Source: an uncultured Psychrobacter sp.
Lineage (GTDB): Bacteria; Pseudomonadota; Gammaproteobacteria; Pseudomonadales; Moraxellaceae
DNA: 64,000 nt
NCBI RefSeq assembly: GCF_947488565.1
Contig: NZ_CANKZC010000002.1
Span: 1-64,000 of the forward strand
Direction: 5' to 3'
Part shown: in pieces, positions 29,268 to 37,490 of the stretch
How the letters are laid out: every line of letters begins with the position of its first letter
Numbering within the stretch: position 1 is the first letter of the stretch
Translations under genes and position numbers: made by a program
The notes under the pieces: model-generated
What the model saw: only the letters and a program-made list of their open reading frames with translations
The model's database searches: none
Told to the model about the DNA's origin: nothing

Positions 29268-29517
29268 TAGTTATCCTAGTTGATAAAATGACATCCCTTA
29301 AGGAACATGCTACCGCAAAAAAGCATACCAAATAATCACTGTGGCTATAATAACTCGTTGTAAGTACGACAATTAAATATTGTAACGATTAAACGAAGCA
29401 ATAGGTATGTTTTTATGAGTTTTGTTACACAAAAATTCAGTATTATCAATATTCTAAAGCCTTATTCATCTGTAAAACTTATTATCTGACATCCCAAATA
29501 TCCAAAACAGGAATATT

Positions 29518-31158
29518 ATGAGCAAAATTGAAAAACTAGACGACTTTCATTTAACGATTGCCGAAATTAAGAAAAAAGATTACTCCCAATTAAAAGCGTT
29601 AATGGATCGCGTCTATGCAAATTTAGGCGGCGCATGGTCAAAAACCACGATACACACCTTGATTGATGCTTTTCCAGAAGGGCAGATTGCGTTATTTGAT
29701 CATGATCAGTTGATCGGTATCGTACTATCTATGCGTGTTGATTATGCTAAGTTTTCTAACCCGCATACTTATGATGATTTGATCGGACAAAAAGAAATCA
29801 TCAAAGACAACCCTGAAGGCGATGCTATCTATGGTTTAGATGCATTAATCGATCCTGAGTATCGCGGTTATCGTTTGGGTCGTCGGTTATATGACGCTCG
29901 TAAAGAGCTGTGTCGTCAGCTCAACTTTCGTGCCATTTTGGCGGGTGGTCGTATTCCAAAATACCATGACCATCAAGACCTCACCCCTGGTGAATATATT
30001 GATGCTGTTGAATCACGTGAGATTCATGATCCAGCGTTATCGTTTCAGTTGTCTAACGGCTTTATCGTCAAGCGTATTTTGACTGCTTATCTACCAGATG
30101 ATAAGCAATCTAAAGGTTTTGCAACCTTACTTGAGTGGGCCAATATTTATTATGAGCCCAAAGACTACAAGCCTAATACGCGCAAATCTGAGGTACGTAT
30201 TGGCGGTATTCAGTGGCAGATGCGTGAAGTTGAGTCACCAGAAGAGCTATTACAACAAGTTGAGTTCTTCGTCGATATAATGGCAGATTACAACTCTGAT
30301 TTTGCTTGCTTGCCAGAGTTTTTTAATGCGCCATTGATGGGATTATGCGAATCAACAGATCAAAACGTCGCTATCCGGTTTTTGGCCGGTTACACCGAAT
30401 GGTTTAGAAACGAGATCTCGCATTTAGCTGTCAGTTATAACGTCAATGTCATTAGTGGGTCGATGCCATTGCTCGATGAAAATGACACTTTATATAATGT
30501 CAGCTATTTATGTCGCCGTGATGGCACCGTTGAAGAGCAGCGCAAAATCCATATTACGCCACATGAGCGTAGTGCTTGGGTTATTGAAGGTGGCGATGAG
30601 GTCAAAGTATTTGACACCGACGCTGGCCGTATCGGTATCCTAGTCTGTTACGATATTGAATTTCCTGAACTTGCTCGCTTGATGGCGCTTGATGATATGG
30701 ATATCTTGTTCGTACCGTTTTGGACAGATACCCAAAACGGATACCTAAGGGTACGTCATTGCGCTCAAGCGCGTGCAATCGAAAACGAATGTTACGTTAT
30801 GATTTGCGGCTCAGTTGGTAACTTGCCACAGGTTGAAAGTCTAGATATTCAGTATGCTCAGTCGTCTATCTTTTCGCCTTCAGATTTTGCGTTCCCTCAC
30901 GATGCGATTATGGCAGAGACCACCCCAAACACAGAGATGGTGTTCTTCTCTGATTTGAACTTGGATAAGCTTACTTACGTGCGTAATGAAGGTTCAGTAC
31001 ACAACTTAATCGATCGCCGTGATGATTTATTTAGCTTAAAATGGAAGAGAAAATCGAAAGTTTCTGCCAGTAAACTGAGCGACGACGAACGTCATGAAAA
31101 TTCTGGTAGCGTATTATTGGGCGATGCACTGCAAGGACGTGCGAAAAAATCTCACTAA
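29518..31158 (+). CDS. GNAT acetyltransferase / carbon-nitrogen hydrolase fusion
   Basis: 546 residues, two domains. Residues about 10-220 are a GNAT fold with the acetyl-CoA loop DPEYRGYRLGRRLYD. Residues about 230-515 are a nitrilase-superfamily amidohydrolase with catalytic Glu in LPEFF, Lys in EEQRKIHITP and Cys in LVCYDIEFPEL. The fusion is a known family, widespread in proteobacteria, of unproven substrate. It is preceded by AGGA and followed by a terminator. Confidence 0.93.
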   Translation: MSKIEKLDDFHLTIAEIKKKDYSQLKALMDRVYANLGGAWSKTTIHTLIDAFPEGQIALFDHDQLIGIVLSMRVDYAKFSNPHTYDDLIGQKEIIKDNPEGDAIYGLDALIDPEYRGYRLGRRLYDARKELCRQLNFRAILAGGRIPKYHDHQDLTPGEYIDAVESREIHDPALSFQLSNGFIVKRILTAYLPDDKQSKGFATLLEWANIYYEPKDYKPNTRKSEVRIGGIQWQMREVESPEELLQQVEFFVDIMADYNSDFACLPEFFNAPLMGLCESTDQNVAIRFLAGYTEWFRNEISHLAVSYNVNVISGSMPLLDENDTLYNVSYLCRRDGTVEEQRKIHITPHERSAWVIEGGDEVKVFDTDAGRIGILVCYDIEFPELARLMALDDMDILFVPFWTDTQNGYLRVRHCAQARAIENECYVMICGSVGNLPQVESLDIQYAQSSIFSPSDFAFPHDAIMAETTPNTEMVFFSDLNLDKLTYVRNEGSVHNLIDRRDDLFSLKWKRKSKVSASKLSDDERHENSGSVLLGDALQGRAKKSH

Positions 31159-31237
31159 CGCCATTCAGTAGCGTCAACAAACCACTGTATATATTGATAA
31201 ATTGCTACTTTAATTTAATCATTATTATTTGAATAAT

Positions 31238-31266
31238 ACGGCTGACTATACAGCCGTTTATTTTTG
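31238..31266 (+). terminator. Terminator of the GNAT-nitrilase gene
   Basis: ACGGCTG / CAGCCGT with a 6-base loop, followed by TTATTTTTG, 80 bases after the stop codon. Confidence 0.8.
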
Positions 31267-31335
31267 TCTAAATATTTTTTTAAAAGCCTGTTGTTTAAGC
31301 CCTCTATTTAAGTAAATATGTAATAAGCAGACACT

Positions 31336-31887
31336 ATGATTACAGATGTTAAAAAGACCAAAATAAAACCTAAAAAGACTCCAAAACAGAGGTTATTATC
31401 CGTACTCAAAACCGTATTATTATATGGTTTTGTCTTTTTGGTCATCTATACTGCGATTAACTGGTGGCGACAGCCCGTCATGCCAGCCAACCCACAGCTA
31501 CAATTGACGGACTATCAAGGCCAACCCGTTAATTTGGCTGCTATGAGTGCAGATAAGCCAGCACTGGTATATTTCTGGGGTACATGGTGTCCGGTTTGTA
31601 GTGTGACTTCGCCAACGATAGACAAACTTGCAGCGTCTAATGACTATCCAGTAGTCACTGTCGCAATTAAGTCAGGTTCTAATCAAGAACTTGACAGCTA
31701 CCTTAACGAGCATGATTATAGTTTTACAACGGTTAATGACCAAGACGGCAATATTTTTGCCGAGTGGCAAGGACAAGTAACGCCCTCTTATGTGGTCTTA
31801 AAAGATGGCGAGATGACGCAAGGGTTGACAGGCATTCAGCCGCTTTGGTCTCTTAAATTAAGGTTGTGGCTTAGCACCAACTTTTGA
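31336..31887 (+). CDS. Membrane-anchored thioredoxin-like disulfide oxidoreductase (TlpA/ScsD-like)
   Basis: 183 residues. A very basic N terminus and one transmembrane segment (VLLYGFVFLVIYTAINWW, about residues 27-46) anchor a periplasmic thioredoxin fold. The active site is GTWCPVCS (CPVC), the motif of ScsD-type protein disulfide oxidoreductases, and the cis-Pro lies in VTPSYVV. It likely reduces or oxidises periplasmic thiols. No DsbD-like partner is next to it. Confidence 0.88.
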   Translation: MITDVKKTKIKPKKTPKQRLLSVLKTVLLYGFVFLVIYTAINWWRQPVMPANPQLQLTDYQGQPVNLAAMSADKPALVYFWGTWCPVCSVTSPTIDKLAASNDYPVVTVAIKSGSNQELDSYLNEHDYSFTTVNDQDGNIFAEWQGQVTPSYVVLKDGEMTQGLTGIQPLWSLKLRLWLSTNF

Positions 31888-31976
31888 CCAAAGCTGCCTG
31901 TATTTATTTATGAGGATTTAACTTATTTATACCCGTAGCCCTACGTAAATAGTTTGTTCTTATAAAAAGTGTCGCC

Positions 31977-32570
31977 TTATATTCCAGGCATACTGACAAA
32001 ATCTGGTAGCGCTTTTATACGCTCTATCCAGTCTGTTATTGCCGGATAAGGCTTCAATGATACGCCGCCTTCCTCGCTAAGTGCCACATAAGGAAAGCAC
32101 GCTAAATCTGCTAATGTTGGCCGGTCAAGCTCTAACCAATCACGGTCTGATAGATGTTTGTTTAAAATATCTAGAACACGAGCTGACTTATTCCGAGCCA
32201 TATCAATATCAAGCTCGTAACCAAACTTATCATGCAGCCGTGCATCATTGGGGCCTCTTGCAATCTCACTCTCAGCGACCATTAACCATTGAACAACTTT
32301 GGCCTCCTCAGCAGGCGTTGTTGGATACCAGTCTGTTCTATCGAACTTTCTAGCAAGATAAACCAAAATGGCTTGCGAATCTCTGAGAGTCAAATCACCA
32401 TCGATCAACACTGGCACTTCACCAAACGCATTTCGTTCAATAGACGTCTCGTTCTTGTGCTCACCTCCCAAAAAATCTACTGAATGCAGCGTATAAGGTT
32501 GTTTTATCAATGCTAAGAACAGCCGAATCTTGTAGCAATTCCCTGATACCTCTAAATCGTAAAGCTCCAT
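31977..32570 (-). CDS. Glutathione S-transferase family protein
   Basis: 197 residues. The thioredoxin-like N-terminal domain starts ELYDLEVSGNCYKIRLFL and has GEVPVLIDGDLTLRDSQAILVYL, the glutathione-binding region. The helical C-terminal domain contains RPTLADLACFPYVAL with the N-capping Asp. The substrate is unknown. The ATG at 32570 with AAGGA 8 bases upstream is preferred to the upstream ATG at 32600. Confidence 0.88.
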   Translation of the reverse strand: MELYDLEVSGNCYKIRLFLALIKQPYTLHSVDFLGGEHKNETSIERNAFGEVPVLIDGDLTLRDSQAILVYLARKFDRTDWYPTTPAEEAKVVQWLMVAESEIARGPNDARLHDKFGYELDIDMARNKSARVLDILNKHLSDRDWLELDRPTLADLACFPYVALSEEGGVSLKPYPAITDWIERIKALPDFVSMPGI

Positions 32571-32740
32571 GCCTATTATCCTTTTACTGGTTGGTGTCAT
32601 TGATTAGTCTCTATCATCCACCATATAATAACGAATATTTGACGTCAATTTAAATCACTGAAAACATTATTAAAATTACTGATTTTTTATATTGCAGTGC
32701 GGCACATAATGAGTATAACAGTCACCATGTTCTTAAAAAA

Positions 32741-33856
32741 TTAACCAATCAGCTCATCCAGCGCTTTGTACTCATAGTCTAGCGCCTTAGCAACCGCTTC
32801 ATAGGTCATATAGCCTTGCATGGTATTGACGCCTTTTGCCAAAGCTGCATCATCAAGACAGGCTTTTTGATAGCCTTTGTTAGCAAGTGCTTGTATGTAT
32901 GTTAAGGTGACGTTAGACAATGCCATGGTAGAAGTACGTGGAACAGCGCCAGGAATGTTTGCCACCGCATAGTGGACGATACCGTGCTTTATGTATGTGG
33001 GACTGTCATGAGTGGTGATACGATCTGTGGTTTCAAAGACCCCGCCTTGATCGACTGCAATATCGATGATGACACCGCCATCGTCCATAGATTCGATCAT
33101 CTCCTCAGTCACCAGTTTGGGGGTCGCTGCGCCTGGAATCAATACGGCACCAATGACCAAATCACTCACCTTGACACTCTTTGCGATATTGACCTTATTA
33201 GATACTAAAGTTTGTACGTTATTACCGAACATCTCGGATAGCTCTTTTAACCGCTGAGGATCTAAGTCTAAAATAGTAACATCAGCACGTAGCCCAACGG
33301 CAATTTTGGCAGCTTCCGTACCAGATACTCCGCCACCAATAATAGTTACCCTGCCCTTTTGAATGCCAGGGACTCCGCCAAGTAACACCCCTTTACCACC
33401 ATAAAAAGTTTGCAAAAACTGCGCACCAATTTGTGTACTCATGCGTCCAGCAATCTCACTCATCGGTGTGAGTAGTGGCAATGAATTATCCATTAGCTGG
33501 ACTGTCTCATAAGCAATCGCGGTCACTTTGTTGTCGATTAATACTTTGGCAAGCTCAGGCTCATTTGCTAAATGCAGGTAGGTAAATAGGATTAAGTCTT
33601 GGGTGAGATATCGATGCTCATCTGTTTGCGGCTCTTTTACTTTGATAACCAGTTCTACGTCCCATGCTGTTGCCGCATCATCAACGATGGTCGCGCCCGC
33701 TTCTTTATAATCATCGTCAGTAAACTGTGAGCCTATGCCAGCCTCCTTTTCAACGAGCACATCGTGACCATCATCGACTAGGACACTGACTCCATTTGGC
33801 GTTAAGCCGACCCGATTTTCGTTGTTTTTTATCTCTTTTGGAATTCCTATTTTCAT
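32741..33856 (-). CDS. ald: Alanine dehydrogenase
   Basis: 371 residues, normal length. It interconverts L-alanine and pyruvate with NAD(H). The N terminus [17 protein letters not shown] is the Ald/PNT signature, catalytic Lys lies in VIKVKEP and His in FTYLHLA, and the Rossmann motif is [13 protein letters not shown]. It is single in its transcript; no Lrp-type regulator is adjacent. Confidence 0.96.
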   Translation of the reverse strand: MKIGIPKEIKNNENRVGLTPNGVSVLVDDGHDVLVEKEAGIGSQFTDDDYKEAGATIVDDAATAWDVELVIKVKEPQTDEHRYLTQDLILFTYLHLANEPELAKVLIDNKVTAIAYETVQLMDNSLPLLTPMSEIAGRMSTQIGAQFLQTFYGGKGVLLGGVPGIQKGRVTIIGGGVSGTEAAKIAVGLRADVTILDLDPQRLKELSEMFGNNVQTLVSNKVNIAKSVKVSDLVIGAVLIPGAATPKLVTEEMIESMDDGGVIIDIAVDQGGVFETTDRITTHDSPTYIKHGIVHYAVANIPGAVPRTSTMALSNVTLTYIQALANKGYQKACLDDAALAKGVNTMQGYMTYEAVAKALDYEYKALDELIG

Positions 33857-33988
33857 AATTTCATCTTCCTTGATGACAGTAGAGTGGTGTATTTAACTAT
33901 AGAAAATAAGTGGTACAGGGTCAGTGTTATAAATACAGCCTAACAATGAACCATAAAGGTTATCATGCAGGAACTCACTGCCCAACGC

Positions 33989-34028
33989 AACAGCCCCTAT
34001 AATAGAGCTCTCTACTATAGGGGCTGTT
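33989..34028. terminator. Strong hairpin after the NCS1 transporter gene
   Basis: A 40-base near-perfect palindrome: a 13-bp outer stem AACAGCCCCTATA / TATAGGGGCTGTT plus inner pairing. It lies 42 bases past the transporter stop on the minus strand. The T run after it is poor on both strands, so termination may be helped by other factors, or it may protect the 3' end. Confidence 0.6.
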
Positions 34029-34070
34029 TAACGATTTATATAAAAAGACTGAGTACATCAATCGCATTGA

Positions 34071-35429
34071 CTATGACATAAAGCGCTGTGCGGCAGGCAT
34101 CTTAAGCATCAATATCCAATAGATAGCTCCTGCTGGAATCAAGCTTGCATACCAAGAGATACTCGAAAACATCAAAGCGACTACGATACCGATGACCATA
34201 GCGATGACTGCGGCCATATTCACACCTTTATAAGGCCCATCTTTATCATATAGCTTGTCAAGGTTGAGTTTTTGTTTACGCAAGAAATAGAAATCTACTA
34301 CCAAGATTGCAAATATTGGACCTAAAAATGCTGAATAGGTTTGGATAAATAGATTCAAACCTGCAGCAGATTCGTCTTTTACCAGCTCCCAAGGGAAAGT
34401 ACAGAACGCTAGTAAACCTACAATAACAGCCGCGGTTTTATACTTAATGTTGAATATGTCCATTAACGCATAAGCAGGTGGAATGACGTTGTTTAAAATA
34501 TTGGTCGTGACTTGCGCAAAAGCGATGAAAAGCATGGTGATAATCAATAAAGGCTTATTATCGACAGCGCTAGAAAATACCTGAATAGGATCAACTTCAC
34601 CCGTCGCACTGGTAACCATGACACCAATTAACCCCATAAATAACGTTGCAGGCAAAATTGAGTTGGCATAGATGACAACTTGACGAAATAGCCCAACATT
34701 TTCGCGTAGCTCGCGCGAGTAATCAGATACGTTGAGCATCATTGTACTATAGACCCCTAAAAACAACATCGTGGCACCCCAAAATGGCGTACCCCATGTG
34801 CCCTCGACATTGACAAGGTTAGTCGAAATCGTATCACCGTACTTGTTAATAACACTAAAAAACATATAAGCGAGTGAACCGATAATAAAAATCGAACCGA
34901 TGTTTTCAAGCCATTTAATACCATGGAACCCAAGAACAGATAAACCAATTTGTAAAAATTGAAAGCCTACGAAGAATACGACAATGTTGTTATAGCCAAA
35001 CAAAGTGTCGGATACTAAGTTTAGAGCGCCAGCGCCGATCCAGCTTTGAAAACCAAACCAGACAACTGCTGGTACCGACCGTACCAATGCCGGAATACGG
35101 CTACCAGAAAACCCAAAGGCAGAGCGAGTTTGAACCATGAACGGTATGCCGTATTTGTGGCCCGCTCGGCCATTAATCATCAGCGCAGCCCCAATAACAG
35201 TACAACCAATGGCAATGGCCAACACCACCTGTAGCAGGTTCAACGTGCCAACCAGGCCTGAACCAACGGTGAATGTCCCAATGGAGACACATCCCCCCAA
35301 CCATGCAAATAAATAAGACCAAGACCCCATAATACGTGTGGTCTGCGGTGCAAGACTTTCCTCTCCAACTGCTTTAGTATCGAGGGTTTTTACTCCTGCC
35401 GCAGCGACGGTAGCTTTTGCATTTTCCAT
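34071..35429 (-). CDS. NCS1-family nucleobase/hydantoin transporter
   Basis: 452 residues with about 12 hydrophobic segments. This is the nucleobase:cation symporter-1 family (uracil, allantoin, cytosine, hydantoin), shown by GSWSYLFAWLGGCVSIGTF near the N terminus and SWIGAGALN in the core. It is 61 bases downstream of the racemase gene and almost certainly in one operon with it, which points to uptake of a hydantoin-like or purine-derived ring compound. The exact substrate cannot be read. Confidence 0.88.
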   Translation of the reverse strand: MENAKATVAAAGVKTLDTKAVGEESLAPQTTRIMGSWSYLFAWLGGCVSIGTFTVGSGLVGTLNLLQVVLAIAIGCTVIGAALMINGRAGHKYGIPFMVQTRSAFGFSGSRIPALVRSVPAVVWFGFQSWIGAGALNLVSDTLFGYNNIVVFFVGFQFLQIGLSVLGFHGIKWLENIGSIFIIGSLAYMFFSVINKYGDTISTNLVNVEGTWGTPFWGATMLFLGVYSTMMLNVSDYSRELRENVGLFRQVVIYANSILPATLFMGLIGVMVTSATGEVDPIQVFSSAVDNKPLLIITMLFIAFAQVTTNILNNVIPPAYALMDIFNIKYKTAAVIVGLLAFCTFPWELVKDESAAGLNLFIQTYSAFLGPIFAILVVDFYFLRKQKLNLDKLYDKDGPYKGVNMAAVIAMVIGIVVALMFSSISWYASLIPAGAIYWILMLKMPAAQRFMS

Positions 35430-35490
35430 TACGTTCTCCTTCCTTGAGAAAGCTCATTGGTTAATCGTAGGTTAACTCATTGTGAGTTCT

Positions 35491-36189
35491 TTAATTCTGA
35501 ATCGGTGCCGCATAGGCGCCAACTTTGCTTGTTTTTAGACCGCAGCCAACCAAAGCCTCAACCATGCGCGTAGCCACGGTGACACCATCAATGACAGGGA
35601 CGCCAGTCTCTTTTGTTAGCCATTCTGTCAGATCTGCCATGCCTGCACAGCCTAAAACAACAGCTTCACAATTGTCTTCATGTACCGCACGTAAAATCTC
35701 ATCACGGACCTTTTCCCGCGCGCCAGAGCCTGGCTCTTCAAGCGCAAGTACTGGTATGGCAGCCGAGCGTACACGGCGGCAGCGATGTGATAAGCCATAA
35801 CCATGGATAAGATCTTCAATAACAGGTACTGAACGCGGCAAAGTGGTTACGACACTGAACGATGTCGAAATCATACTTGCCGCCTTAACTGCTGCTTCAC
35901 AGATTCCCAGTACTGGTCCTGAAAAGACTTCGCGGCAAGCGCCGATGCCTGGATCATCAAAACAGGCAACCACTACGCCATCGATGCCTTCTGCTTCTGC
36001 TTGTTGCAAACGTCTGATTAAACCAGGGACAGACATCGCTTCGTCGTGATGCCCTTGAATAGAAGCCGGTGCATCTGTACCAGAAGCACCAATAATGGTC
36101 GTGCCGACGCTGACTTTTTGACGCGCGCTTTCTACAATCTTGTCTGTCATAGACGTTGTAGAGTTTGGGTTCATAACTAAGATTTTCAT
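35491..36189 (-). CDS. Asp/Glu/hydantoin racemase family protein
   Basis: 232 residues. MKILVMNPNSTTSMT is the typical start of hydantoin and allantoin racemases. The two catalytic cysteines are present in VVACFDDPGIG and VLGCAGMADL. It would racemise 5-substituted hydantoins or allantoin before hydrolysis. No hydantoinase or allantoinase lies in the window. GGGAG precedes the start. It is the first gene of the operon divergent from the GntR regulator. Confidence 0.88.
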   Translation of the reverse strand: MKILVMNPNSTTSMTDKIVESARQKVSVGTTIIGASGTDAPASIQGHHDEAMSVPGLIRRLQQAEAEGIDGVVVACFDDPGIGACREVFSGPVLGICEAAVKAASMISTSFSVVTTLPRSVPVIEDLIHGYGLSHRCRRVRSAAIPVLALEEPGSGAREKVRDEILRAVHEDNCEAVVLGCAGMADLTEWLTKETGVPVIDGVTVATRMVEALVGCGLKTSKVGAYAAPIQN

Positions 36190-36261
36190 AGCGACTCCCT
36201 ATCTGTAAGTTTTGCTATTGGTTTCATTTTTCATTATTGGCTTTCGTGTTTTATTGTCCGC

Positions 36262-36313
36262 TTGTATACAATAATAGTTGTTAACAAACATTGTTAACTA
36301 TTTTTGTTAACAA
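36262..36313. promoter_or_regulatory. Four-site palindromic operator cluster, probable GntR sites
   Basis: TTGTATACAA at 36262, then TTGTTAACAA at 36278, TTGTTAACTA at 36291 and TTGTTAACAA at 36304. Three of the four are perfect 10-bp palindromes. All carry the GTNNAC core of GntR-family operators. The last three repeat every 13 bp. The block sits between the racemase operon and the gntR gene and overlaps the gntR promoter. Confidence 0.8.
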
Positions 36314-36333
36314 AACAATCAAAAAATTATAAT
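36304..36333 (+). promoter_or_regulatory. Promoter of the GntR gene
   Basis: TTGTTA (-35) and a perfect TATAAT (-10, 36328-36333) are 18 bp apart. The -35 lies inside the fourth palindrome, so bound regulator should block it. Confidence 0.65.
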
Positions 36334-36374
36334 ATTTGTTGTAGAGCTAACAGCAGCACACTATAATTGCGCCT

Positions 36375-37091
36375 ATGAATGTTATAAAAACCGAAAAAAC
36401 AGCTTCTAGGATCGATGAGATGCCAGAGCAAACGATTATTAACTCAATCACTGCGGCAGTATCAGAGCAGCGGCTGCCTGCTGGAACAAAGCTGGGTGAA
36501 CAGGTACTAAGCGATTTGTTTGACTGTAATAGAGCCAATGTCAGGCGAGCACTTTCTACGCTTGCTACGATGCATGTGGTGCAATTGCAGCCCAATCGAG
36601 GAGCATTTATCTCAACGCCCTCGCCCAAAGAAGCTGGTGATGTCTTTGAAGCGCGTCGAATGATTGAACGTATGCTGGCACGTAAAGTGATCGAAAATAT
36701 TACGCCAGATGATATTGTTGATATGCGTGCTATCATAGCTACTGAAGCCAAAGCACGTGCAAATGGAGACAAGCCTGCTGAGCTGCGCTTATCACGTACG
36801 TTTCACATGCGTTTGGCGATGATCGCTGATAATCAAGTTTTAGAGCGGTTTTTGAGTGAGCTGACGTTACGTACCACCCTAATTATCGGCTTGTACAACA
36901 TGGCTGGCTCATCCCACTGTGCTGAAGATGAGCATCTTGAGATAGTTCAAGCTATTGAAGATAAAGATGAAGAACGTCTGTTGCTATTGATTGACCAGCA
37001 CTTAAATCATTTAGAGGCTGGACTTGATTTTAAAACTTCTACAAAACCTTTTTTCAATTTGGCAGAGCATTTAACCATCATACCTGTTTGA
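36375..37091 (+). CDS. GntR-family (FCD) transcriptional regulator
   Basis: 238 residues. The N-terminal winged helix includes LPAGTKLGEQVLSDLFDCNRANVRRALSTLA, the GntR recognition region. The C-terminal all-helical FCD domain shows RRMIERMLARKVI, the Asp/His set typical of the metal/ligand pocket (SRTFHMRLA, DEHLEIVQAIE) and QHLNHLEAGL. It probably controls the divergent racemase-NCS1 operon and itself through the four palindromes upstream. Confidence 0.92.
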   Translation: MNVIKTEKTASRIDEMPEQTIINSITAAVSEQRLPAGTKLGEQVLSDLFDCNRANVRRALSTLATMHVVQLQPNRGAFISTPSPKEAGDVFEARRMIERMLARKVIENITPDDIVDMRAIIATEAKARANGDKPAELRLSRTFHMRLAMIADNQVLERFLSELTLRTTLIIGLYNMAGSSHCAEDEHLEIVQAIEDKDEERLLLLIDQHLNHLEAGLDFKTSTKPFFNLAEHLTIIPV

Positions 37092-37490
37092 AGGAATAAA
37101 AAAGCCTGTGATACAGCCAAATGATAATATTGCAGGTATTCTCCGTCTCTTATGCCAAACCTTTTCTTCTATTCATACAACAGTTTGCTGACTGCGCGGT
37201 CTATACTGGCATTCTGTTGTAAGCTACACCGAAATCTAACCTTTTAGCCTATTGTCATGGCAAGATACTTAACTATAACTCAAGCCTTCACACCATTTTT
37301 GTCCTAATAATCGCTTGATGTTGTCGGTTAGCCCCATGCATGATAGCCCCTATTTTTAGTCCCTCTTTTACCCTATAATGAGTAGCTTTGATTTTGCTAA
37401 ACCTGTCTGCTGGTTTATAAGTCACCACATAATATATTCCATCCCAACCCTTATCTTTCCACTGTATAAATAGAGACAAAGACGAAGACT
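37092..37490. other. Spacer gntR / ileS, promoter region
   Basis: 399 bases with no convincing gene; a 63-codon minus-strand frame has no ribosome site. TATAAT at 37374-37379 is a perfect -10 candidate for ileS, with a poor -35. No terminator was recognised after gntR. Confidence 0.4.

Noticed and set aside
37288..37479. 63-codon minus-strand frame before ileS
   Set aside because: No ribosome site or promoter, and it lies across the likely ileS promoter region. Chance frame.
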